Assembly (NCBI GenBank): GCA_021776805.1
Contig: JAJFFD010000129.1
Span: forward strand, 20,412-84,411
DNA from: Planctomycetota bacterium
GTDB taxonomy: Bacteria > Planctomycetota > UBA1135 > UBA2386
Reading direction: 5' to 3'
DNA: 64,000 nt
Positions 1 to 7,285 of the stretch are shown here, piece by piece. Each line of letters starts with the position of its first letter. The first letter of the stretch is position 1. The translations under genes were made by a program, and so were the position numbers. A model generated the notes under the pieces. It was not told where the DNA came from. It made no database searches and saw only the letters and a list, made by a program, of their open reading frames with translations.

Positions 1-212
1 AACATCTCCATGGAAAGAGCCATCTCCGGGCGGCGGTCGTGTAGCAGGCGGAGCAGCATCGCATGCTGGCGATGGCCAAAGCCATTGTCATGCTCCTCGC
101 CGAAGAAAACCACGTCGGCAGCTGCAAGCTGATCCGCCAGGTCTTCGAGACCCATCTTGGGGGTTACACAAGCGGAAAGTGATGCGAGGAGACAGAGGGG
201 AAGGGCTTTCAT
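1..212 (-). CDS. ChaN-family lipoprotein, C-terminus outside the window
   Basis: Reverse-strand reading from an ATG at 212 gives about 70 residues before the window edge. It opens with a lipoprotein signal peptide (lipobox LSAC, Cys at residue 15), followed by a segment reading VVFFGEEHDN and then GHRQHAMLLRLL and LSMEM. This is the start of the ChaN-like fold (iron/haem-associated lipoproteins), in which the GEEHDN stretch is the hallmark. The protein would sit in the outer membrane or periplasm. It diverges from the transporter at 334, so 213-333 probably holds both promoters. Only the N-terminal quarter is visible, so integrity cannot be judged. Confidence 0.75.
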   Translation of the reverse strand, partial: MKALPLCLLASLSACVTPKMGLEDLADQLAAADVVFFGEEHDNGFGHRQHAMLLRLLHDRRPEMALSMEM

Positions 213-333
213 GGCGGGCTTCAGAGGGCTCGATTCTGCGGCTAGATCGAGTGGCGCAGTCTAGCGCTGTGAAGCTGGCCGGCAACTACCGGAAATGCCT
301 TCCCCCCACGGCAAAGGTGGACAGAATGGCCCC

Positions 334-1728
334 ATGAAGGTGCGCGCGCCGAACGTCTTCGTGTTGATCGCCTCAATTCTCCTCATCGTGGGCGGATTGA
401 CCTGGGTGATCCCGGGAGGGGAGTTCTCCCGGGAGGCGAGGAAGACGACGGCGGGCGAGAAGCAGGTGGTCGTGCCCGACAGCTATGTGGCGACCGCAGC
501 GGTACGCCAAACCCCATGGGATCTGCTCAAGGCTCCCCTGCGCGGATTCGAAGACGGCGCGGATGTAATCGGCTTCATCCTCTTGGTCGGCGGTGCCTTT
601 GGCATCCTCAATGCGACCGGCGCCATCATGGCCATTCTCATGTGGCTCACCCGCAGGATGAGGGGCAAGGGCAAGTTGATCATGATCCCAGTGCTGATGT
701 TCGCATTCAGCCTGGGCGGTGCGCTCTTTGGCATGGCCGAGGAGACCATTCCCTTCGTCTTGGTCACGGTGCCCTTGGCCGTGGCCTTGGGCTTCGATGT
801 GATCACCGGCGTCGCCATCCCCTTCGTCGGTTCGCAGGCAGGCTTCGCCGCCGCCTTCTTGAATCCCTTCACCTTGGGGATCGCCAAGGGCATCGCCGAG
901 CAACCCATGAGCGAAGGGCAGGGCTACCGCATTTTCTGCTGGGTCTTGGTGACCAGTATCATCGCCGCCTTCGTCACCTGGCATGCCTGGCGGGTCAGCA
1001 AGGACCCTTCACGAAGTCTCACCCCTGAGCTCGATGCCAAGTGGCGGGCTGAGATCCAATCGGAAGATGCGTCCACGGAGGAATTGAAGCCAACACACCT
1101 GCTGACCATGGTCGGCTTCGTTGCCTGCATGGGCTTTCTGGCCTACGGAGCTCTCTATCTCGACTGGTATATCGTCGAGATCTCAGGACTCTTCCTGGCG
1201 ATGAGCCTCATCTGCGGGTTGAGCGGCGGTCTCAAACTAGGTGCGATCGCCGATGCCTTTGTGCAGGGCGCCAAGGACCTGGCACCAGCCGCAATCCTCG
1301 TCGCCTTCGCCCGCGGCATCATCATCGTCGCCCAGGACGGCAAGATCATCGACACCATGCTCGACTCCATGGCCGGCACCATGAGCGGCCTTGGACCGGT
1401 TCTCGGCACAGAAGCCATGTTTTGCATGCAGACCGTGATCAACTTCTTTGTCCCCAGCGGCAGCAGCCAGGCGGCCATGACCATGCCGATCATGACCCCT
1501 CTCGCCGACCTCATTAGCGTGCCGCGAGAGAACGCCATTCTCGCCTACCAGTTTGGCGATGGCTTCACGAACATGATCATCCCCACAAACCCGGTGGTGA
1601 TCGGCGCATTGGCCATGGCCAAACTCGAATACGGCACCTGGTTTCGCTGGATGATCAAACTGCAGATACTTCTCTTCCTCTTGGGAATGGTCCTCCTCGC
1701 CACCAGCCCCTTTCTGAAACCGGCATGA
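334..1728 (+). CDS. YfcC/DcuC-family (C4-dicarboxylate carrier-like) membrane transporter
   Basis: This 464-residue polytopic inner-membrane protein begins with a hydrophobic segment (NVFVLIASILLIVGGLTWV) followed by IPGGEF, the N-terminal signature of the YfcC branch of the DcuC/C4-dicarboxylate anaerobic carrier family. Later family-like segments include GMAEETIPF, the NPFTLGIA re-entrant region and VPSGSSQAA near the C-terminus, which usually line the substrate path. Length matches the family. I chose the ATG at 334 because the first transmembrane helix follows directly; an in-frame ATG at 295 adds 13 polar residues. Substrate is not predictable (amino acids, peptides or dicarboxylates are known in the family). 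Its stop overlaps the start of the next gene by 4 bases. Confidence 0.82.
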   Translation: MKVRAPNVFVLIASILLIVGGLTWVIPGGEFSREARKTTAGEKQVVVPDSYVATAAVRQTPWDLLKAPLRGFEDGADVIGFILLVGGAFGILNATGAIMAILMWLTRRMRGKGKLIMIPVLMFAFSLGGALFGMAEETIPFVLVTVPLAVALGFDVITGVAIPFVGSQAGFAAAFLNPFTLGIAKGIAEQPMSEGQGYRIFCWVLVTSIIAAFVTWHAWRVSKDPSRSLTPELDAKWRAEIQSEDASTEELKPTHLLTMVGFVACMGFLAYGALYLDWYIVEISGLFLAMSLICGLSGGLKLGAIADAFVQGAKDLAPAAILVAFARGIIIVAQDGKIIDTMLDSMAGTMSGLGPVLGTEAMFCMQTVINFFVPSGSSQAAMTMPIMTPLADLISVPRENAILAYQFGDGFTNMIIPTNPVVIGALAMAKLEYGTWFRWMIKLQILLFLLGMVLLATSPFLKPA

Positions 1729-2492
1729 ACATCGCCACCTGGAACGTCAATTCTCTGCGCGCGCGCATGCCGCGTTTCCTGCCTTGGCTCCAAGAGAACC
1801 AACCTGACATTCTCTGCCTGCAGGAGACCAAGGTGATCGACGATCTCTTTCCCAGGAGCGAGATCGAGGACGCGGGCTACAACATCGCCTTCTTCGGTCA
1901 GAAGACCTACAACGGCGTCGCCATCCTGGCGCGCCAGCCCATCGAGGATGTAGTCAGGGGCTTCCCAGGCGACGATGAGGACGCGCAAAAGCGGGTCATC
2001 GGCGGCATCGTCGACGACTTCGTTGTCTTGAACCTATATGTGCCCAACGGTTCCGAACTCGGCAGCCCCAAGTTCGAGTTCAAGATGAATTGGCTCGAGC
2101 AGCTTCGCGAGTTCGTCAGTGATCGCTACGACTTCGCCGAGAAGATGGTCATCACCGGCGACTTCAACATCACCTTTGATGATCGCGATGTCTACGATCC
2201 GGAGGGTCTTCGGGAAGCCATCCACTGCTCTACCCCAGAGCGTGAGGCGCTCGCCAAGATCATGGAATTGGGCCTGCATGACGGCCTGCGGAAGCACCAT
2301 GAAGAGGCCGGCCTGTACACCTGGTGGGATCACCGCGGCGGCGCCTTCTGGAAGGATCGCGGCCTGCGCATCGACCACTTCCTCTTGACCGATAGCGCCC
2401 TGGAAAGCTGTGCATCCGTTGTGATCGACCGCGAAGCGCGCAAAGGCAAGGGGGCCAGTGACCACGTCCCGGTTATCGCCACTTTCAGCTAG
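1725..2492 (+). CDS. xthA: Exodeoxyribonuclease III
   Basis: A 255-residue member of the exonuclease III/AP endonuclease family, which cleaves abasic sites and degrades duplex DNA 3' to 5' in base-excision repair. The sequence starts MNIATWNVNSLRAR, with the metal-binding Glu in LQETK at residue 34. It carries the NLYVPNGS loop, the catalytic GDFNI segment, and the C-terminal SDHVPV motif holding the Asp-His pair. Length is typical. The ATG overlaps the transporter stop (ATGA), so translation is probably coupled. The next gene begins 1 base after its stop. Confidence 0.95.
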   Translation: MNIATWNVNSLRARMPRFLPWLQENQPDILCLQETKVIDDLFPRSEIEDAGYNIAFFGQKTYNGVAILARQPIEDVVRGFPGDDEDAQKRVIGGIVDDFVVLNLYVPNGSELGSPKFEFKMNWLEQLREFVSDRYDFAEKMVITGDFNITFDDRDVYDPEGLREAIHCSTPEREALAKIMELGLHDGLRKHHEEAGLYTWWDHRGGAFWKDRGLRIDHFLLTDSALESCASVVIDREARKGKGASDHVPVIATFS

Positions 2493-2493
2493 G

Positions 2494-3723
2494 ATGCAGG
2501 CAGCAATGCGTCGCCTTCTCTTCCTGCCAAGCCTGGCACTGCTGACCTTCGCGCCGGTCCAGGGCCAGATGTCTCGAGATCCGGACCAGGTCGAGATCCC
2601 CATGCAGGTCTACGAGAACGGCCTCTATCCATCGGCATTCGCCTTGGTCAGGGTCGTCATCGGCGGGCGAGTCGCCAACCTTCTTCTAGACACGGGGGCG
2701 AGCATCCATGTGCTCAGCAGCGACCTGGCGGATGGACTCGACATGGAGAGTCGCGGCACTCTCGAAGCACTCGGCGCCAGCGCCTCACGTCAGGCCAAGC
2801 GCTTCCAGCTGCCCACCATGTATCTGGGCGGCGTCGAACTCCATCGCCAAGAAGCGATGCTGATGAAGAGCGTGACGATCTTCGATCGCATCGAGCAGCA
2901 ACATGGCATCGAGATCTCCGGTCTCTTGGGAGCTCCCGCCTTCAAGTTTGCGCCGGTGACCTTGGACTTCGAAACCGGCAACATGATCTATTACCAACCG
3001 GGGGGCTTCGAAGCGCCGAAGAACGCTGTGGTCTTGGACCTGAGCACACTCCATGGCATCCCGGTTCTCGAAGCCAGCCTCTCCGACGGGGATCCGGCTC
3101 GATTCATCATCGACACGGGTCATAGCAATCCCCTCCTCATCCACGGTCCCTACGCCAGACGCCATGACCTCCTGCGTCGTAAGGACGAACTCTTCCGCTA
3201 CGGAATGCAGGGAGTGTTCGGTCTAACCGAGGCCTACATGGGTCTACTCCCGAGTGTCTTCCTCGGAGGCGCAGAGGTGACCGATCTGCCGGCAACCGTC
3301 GTAAGCCAACAGAGTCAGAATGGCCTGGCACACAACGATGACAGCGCTGGGAATATCGGACTGGCCTTACTCACCCGCTTTCGCGTCACCTTTCACTTTC
3401 AAGCGAACAAGCTCTACCTCGAACCGCGGAACGACAATCAGGCGATCCCGAGCGACTTTGGCGTCTCCCTGACCATTCATCGCGGTCGAGTCGTCATCGA
3501 AGAAGTGGGTCGAGGCAGCCCGGCAGAGGATGCGGGACTACGGGCGAAGGATCGAATCGTGGCTATCGATGGCATACCCTGCCCGCGAGATGTCACCGCT
3601 ACCATTCGCCTCCTGCGGGACAGCCAGGGACTGCGCATGATGGTCAAGCGCGGGCGAACGAGCATGACGGTGAAGCTGGAGAAGAAGGCTTACCTGCCCT
3701 ACGTGCTCCCTGCTGGCGGCTAG
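2494..3723 (+). CDS. Secreted aspartyl protease-like protein with PDZ domain
   Basis: A 409-residue exported protein. A signal peptide (RRLLFLPSLALLTFAPVQGQ) precedes two retropepsin-like half domains, each with an Asp-Thr-Gly active-site motif: LLDTGASIHVLS about 60 residues in, and FIIDTGHSNPLLI about 140 residues later. The C-terminal 100 residues form a PDZ domain (GRGSPAEDAGLRAKDRIVAIDG). Proteins of this type (aspartyl protease plus PDZ) are common in planctomycetes and Bacteroidetes. The ATG at 2494 follows the xthA stop by one base and places the signal peptide at the N-terminus; an ATG at 2506 is also possible. Substrates are unknown. Confidence 0.8.
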   Translation: MQAAMRRLLFLPSLALLTFAPVQGQMSRDPDQVEIPMQVYENGLYPSAFALVRVVIGGRVANLLLDTGASIHVLSSDLADGLDMESRGTLEALGASASRQAKRFQLPTMYLGGVELHRQEAMLMKSVTIFDRIEQQHGIEISGLLGAPAFKFAPVTLDFETGNMIYYQPGGFEAPKNAVVLDLSTLHGIPVLEASLSDGDPARFIIDTGHSNPLLIHGPYARRHDLLRRKDELFRYGMQGVFGLTEAYMGLLPSVFLGGAEVTDLPATVVSQQSQNGLAHNDDSAGNIGLALLTRFRVTFHFQANKLYLEPRNDNQAIPSDFGVSLTIHRGRVVIEEVGRGSPAEDAGLRAKDRIVAIDGIPCPRDVTATIRLLRDSQGLRMMVKRGRTSMTVKLEKKAYLPYVLPAGG

Positions 3724-3726
3724 AGC

Positions 3727-4803
3727 TTGGACAACGTCACCCACAGCATCTTTGGGCTGGCGTTGGCACGAGCCGGGTTGGGGCGAATGGATCCCCTCGC
3801 CACCTGCACCCTGGTGATCGCATCCAACTTTCCCGACATCGACTGTCTTGGTCTGCTCACGGAGGACAAGGCCTGGTACATCTGCAATCACCGCGGCATC
3901 ACCCACGCCCTCCTCGGCATCGCGGTCATGGCTCCGCTACTGGCAGCACTCATCACCGCAGTCGGCAGAGCCCTGGGAAAACAACCCAGGCTTGGCAGAC
4001 TGGCCACGATTGCTTTGCTTGGCATGCTCGGCCACCTGGCCCTGGATTCGCTGAATGCATACGGCGTCCGCCCATTCTTGCCCTTCTCCGATGCCTGGTA
4101 CTACGGGGACCTCGCCTACATAGTCGACCCCTGGTTCTTGCTCATGCTCTCGACTGCCGCCGCCCTCGGTTGCCCGGCGAGACCATTACCAAGTCTTCTG
4201 TGGTGGCTTCTTCTCGGCCTGGGTGTCTACCTCATGGGCTGGACCGGCAGGACACCGGGGATGGTTGCGGTCCTCTGGGCATGCGCCCTGACGGGCCTCC
4301 TGGCCATTCGGCAAGTATCGAGATTCGACCCTGCCCGCGGCATGAAGATCGCCCGCCTCTCCCTGGGAGCTTCCCTGGTCTATCTAACCTGCCTGCTCGC
4401 TTGCAGTCGATTGGCTGCCGAGCGTGGCCTGGCCATCCTCGAAGCAAGCGCCGGATCTCAACTGAGCAATCCGAGCACGAACCCCGTCGCCGGTATTCCT
4501 TGGCGTTACACGATCATGGCTGAGTCGCTTAACGAGGTACTCGTACTCCCGAGGCTCGACCTCATCGATGGCAGCCATCTCGAGATCGAAAGGACCGAAC
4601 GCAATCTGAACGATCCACTCCTGCAACATGCCACTGATGACCCAAGGGTAAGGACATGGCGAAGCTTCGCCCGGCATCCGTACGTTCTCAGGACTGGCGG
4701 GACAATCGTGCTCGCTGACCGACGCTACAGCCGCTCAGGTGATGCGGATACCTGGTGCAATCTGAGTTTGCCCATCTCGGCGCTCAAAACTGAAAGTAGA
4801 TGA
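3727..4803 (+). CDS. YdjM-like inner-membrane metal-dependent hydrolase
   Basis: A 358-residue protein of the YdjM family (LexA-binding inner-membrane-associated hydrolase). The N-terminus reads DNVTHSIFGLALARAG, with conserved metal-ligand-like residues in DNVTH, NFPDID, HRGITHALLG and HLALDSLN; four or five transmembrane helices follow. The C-terminal 100 residues are soluble. The start is a TTG at 3727, 3 bases after the upstream stop, because the conserved motif begins immediately. The 3' end overlaps the convergent MBOAT gene by 20 bases. The biochemical activity of this family is not established. Confidence 0.78.
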   Translation: MDNVTHSIFGLALARAGLGRMDPLATCTLVIASNFPDIDCLGLLTEDKAWYICNHRGITHALLGIAVMAPLLAALITAVGRALGKQPRLGRLATIALLGMLGHLALDSLNAYGVRPFLPFSDAWYYGDLAYIVDPWFLLMLSTAAALGCPARPLPSLLWWLLLGLGVYLMGWTGRTPGMVAVLWACALTGLLAIRQVSRFDPARGMKIARLSLGASLVYLTCLLACSRLAAERGLAILEASAGSQLSNPSTNPVAGIPWRYTIMAESLNEVLVLPRLDLIDGSHLEIERTERNLNDPLLQHATDDPRVRTWRSFARHPYVLRTGGTIVLADRRYSRSGDADTWCNLSLPISALKTESR

Positions 4804-6187
4804 ACTCCCCGCCAGCTCCGCTCGCCGCCAGAGCGAGAGCGAGGATGATTCCGAAGCACAACCCTCCGAGGACTGCACCAAACGCATCGTCAAACTGCGC
4901 GCGCAGGGCCGGCAAGGCCAATCGGATCCTTCTTTCTGCCAGGTGCAGAACCGCGCTAAACAAGACGACGAGCGTTGCCAGACCCGGCCATGCCTGAGCA
5001 TAGTCACCGGTGAAGAGCAGCCCGAGATAGGCGATGGCATCTGCAAAGGTCTCCGCCCGAAAGAACACCCAGGCCAGGAGGACAGCGTGGAAGCAGAGCA
5101 AGATTCTCGGTAGATCTGCCAGCCGGAGAGACTCCCCCTCCGCCCGGCGCTGGCCGGTACTCAGGCGGTGCAGGACTAGATAGAACCCGTGCAATCCGCC
5201 CCAGACAATGAAGTTCCAGCCGGCTCCGTGCCACAAGCCCCCGAGGAGCATGGTCATTAGCAGGTTCCGATAGGTCCTGGCCATTCCACCTCGATTGCCG
5301 CCGAGGGGGATGTAGAGGTAGTCACGAAGCCAGGTGGAGAGGGTGATATGCCAGCGTCGCCAAAACTCCACCGGGTTGCGGGCCAGATAGGGCTCGCGAA
5401 AATTGGCAGGAATCTCGAAGCCAAGCAGGAGCGCCAGCCCTCGCGCCATGTCGGTGTAGCCTGAGAAGTCGAAGTAGATCTGAAAGGCAAAGCCGTAGAG
5501 GGCTATGAGGTGGGCCGGAGCGGCAGCGGCACCCACATTCTGAAACACCGGATCGACAAAGGGCGCCAAGAGAAGGTCGGCGACAACAACCTTCTTGACC
5601 ATGCCCGATGCGAGCAGGCACAGGCCACGCTGATTCCGCTCGCGAGTCATGAGGCCGCCGCTATGCAACTGCGGGAGAAATTCGCGGCCACGCATGATCG
5701 GCCCAGCGATGAGCTGGGGAAAGAACGCGATGAAGAGGGCGTAGCGCGACAGGCTCTGCGGCGGCTCGATATCTCCTCGATAAGTATCAACCGTCAGAGC
5801 GATCATCTGAAAGCTGTAGAAGGAGATCGCCAGAGGCAGAAGGAATTCGGGTATGCCCAGTTCTTCGGCAGCGATCAAGCCCCATATGGGCGCCAGGCTC
5901 TCAGCAAAGAAGGCTGCGTACTTGAAGACTGCCAGCGCTGAAAGCGAGCAGACCAGGCTGGCTATGAGGTAGAACTTCGGCCTGCGGGCCGCGACCATCT
6001 TGCGCAGCAGGAAGTAGTTGACGCCAATCTGCAGAAGCAGCAGCAAGATGTAGGCAGGGATCCACAGCAGGTAAAAGAAGAGGCTGCTTGCCAACAAGAA
6101 CTGCCCACGCGCCGCCAGCGGGAGCGCCTTGTAGACGCCGAGCACCGCAAGGAAGAAGAGAACGAACTGCAGGCTGTTGAACAGCAT
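4784..6187 (-). CDS. MBOAT-family O-acyltransferase (AlgI-like)
   Basis: A 467-residue polytopic membrane-bound O-acyltransferase. It has the AlgI/DltB-type N-terminus (MLFNSLQFVLFFLAV), the central FWRRWHITLSTWLRDY stretch and the GLWHGAGWNFIVWGGLHG motif containing the catalytic His. Such enzymes move acyl groups, usually acetyl, from the cytoplasm to an extracellular polysaccharide or cell-wall polymer, working with an SGNH-type partner. The gene starts inside the stop of the upstream SGNH-like gene (TGATG), so the two are coupled, and it ends a five-gene operon headed by a sigma factor. No alginate genes are nearby, so the acceptor polymer is unknown. Confidence 0.92.
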   Translation of the reverse strand: MLFNSLQFVLFFLAVLGVYKALPLAARGQFLLASSLFFYLLWIPAYILLLLLQIGVNYFLLRKMVAARRPKFYLIASLVCSLSALAVFKYAAFFAESLAPIWGLIAAEELGIPEFLLPLAISFYSFQMIALTVDTYRGDIEPPQSLSRYALFIAFFPQLIAGPIMRGREFLPQLHSGGLMTRERNQRGLCLLASGMVKKVVVADLLLAPFVDPVFQNVGAAAAPAHLIALYGFAFQIYFDFSGYTDMARGLALLLGFEIPANFREPYLARNPVEFWRRWHITLSTWLRDYLYIPLGGNRGGMARTYRNLLMTMLLGGLWHGAGWNFIVWGGLHGFYLVLHRLSTGQRRAEGESLRLADLPRILLCFHAVLLAWVFFRAETFADAIAYLGLLFTGDYAQAWPGLATLVVLFSAVLHLAERRIRLALPALRAQFDDAFGAVLGGLCFGIILALALAASGAGGEFIYFQF

Positions 6188-7272
6188 CAGCGCCCTTCGA
6201 CCAGATCACGCACTCGTGGGAGCATCTCACGCAGCACCATCTCTGTTGGGTCCCTGTCGCCAACAGCTTTGAAGTGCCCCCCCGCATCCACAAAGAACTC
6301 GTCGGGGAGGAGCTCGTGCAGATCCAGAAAGAGGGCACCATGCTCAGCGGCCATCGCCTCGATTCTCCTGATCGAGAGATCGAGCAAGGCATCGTCTACC
6401 AACTTCAACTCGCGCAGATACTCGATGTCGCTGGGAACGATGTACAGGAGCACAGGGATGCCGGCCGCAGCGAAACTATCGAGCAGGCGACCGTAGAGAG
6501 TCAGAACCGGGTGATCCACCGGCAAGCCGTCTAGGGCGTCGCCATAGACACGAATACTTGCCGCAGTGGACAATCTGTTCCGGCCTCGGGTAGTGATCGA
6601 ATCCGGGTCATCGTTGAGCCCCATAGCCTCGGAGTATTCCTCCCCGGGCAGAGCGCGAAGCTTCCGAAACCAACCCTCGAATACATTCGGCAGCTTGCCC
6701 ATCTGAGCCTGCGCCATTCGCAAGTCTCGCCAAATTTCCATTCCACCCGACTCGGCGATCAGCATGGACAAAACCACTTGATCCAAGGTGGCGTTCAGCC
6801 AGTGCAGAGGTAGAGATGCCGCCTCGAAGAACCGGGAAAGGCCCAGCATTCCGATCAGCTCAATCTTGCCGAAGCTCGCGGCGAACATGCGGGAGAAAGC
6901 GGCCAGGTTGACCGAGACGATCACCGCATCAGGTTCGGTCTCGATCAGAGGGCGCGAGAGGAAGTACTGATCAAAGGGGGTTTGCCCAGGAATCGTGAAG
7001 GCCGCGACTTGGATGCGCTGCTCCTGATCCTGATTCAGACCCTTCTCTACGGCTGCAGGAAACTCGACAGTCGTCGAATCGCCAAGGAAGAGGATCCGAT
7101 AATCCGCGCTTCCACTGCCCATGGAGGTCCTGAGCAGATCCAGTGCGTCGACCATGCTCAAAGCCACCGGCGCAGGCTCCACCTCGCTGCGGTCGACCAC
7201 TGCCAGCAGCCCTGCCCAGGTCACAGCTCCTCCTAGAAGCGTCGAGATCCAAAAAAGGAAGAACCTCATCAC
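6187..7272 (-). CDS. SGNH/GDSL-like acyltransferase partner protein (AlgX/DltD type)
   Basis: A 361-residue protein with an N-terminal membrane anchor (FFLFWISTLLGGAVTWAGLLAV). The block-I Ser motif reads RILFLGDSTTVEFP, about 60 residues in. The C-terminal FVDAGGHFKAVGD resembles the Asp-x-x-His part of an SGNH triad (here with Gly-Gly between Asp and His). This arrangement is typical of the periplasmic partners of MBOAT enzymes, which complete O-acetylation. It lies 13 bases after the giant beta-domain gene and overlaps the MBOAT gene by one base, so a functional pair is very likely. Exact family membership is uncertain because only the two motifs are recognisable. Confidence 0.7.
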   Translation of the reverse strand: MMRFFLFWISTLLGGAVTWAGLLAVVDRSEVEPAPVALSMVDALDLLRTSMGSGSADYRILFLGDSTTVEFPAAVEKGLNQDQEQRIQVAAFTIPGQTPFDQYFLSRPLIETEPDAVIVSVNLAAFSRMFAASFGKIELIGMLGLSRFFEAASLPLHWLNATLDQVVLSMLIAESGGMEIWRDLRMAQAQMGKLPNVFEGWFRKLRALPGEEYSEAMGLNDDPDSITTRGRNRLSTAASIRVYGDALDGLPVDHPVLTLYGRLLDSFAAAGIPVLLYIVPSDIEYLRELKLVDDALLDLSIRRIEAMAAEHGALFLDLHELLPDEFFVDAGGHFKAVGDRDPTEMVLREMLPRVRDLVEGR

Positions 7273-7285
7273 CTCTTCTTCGGAC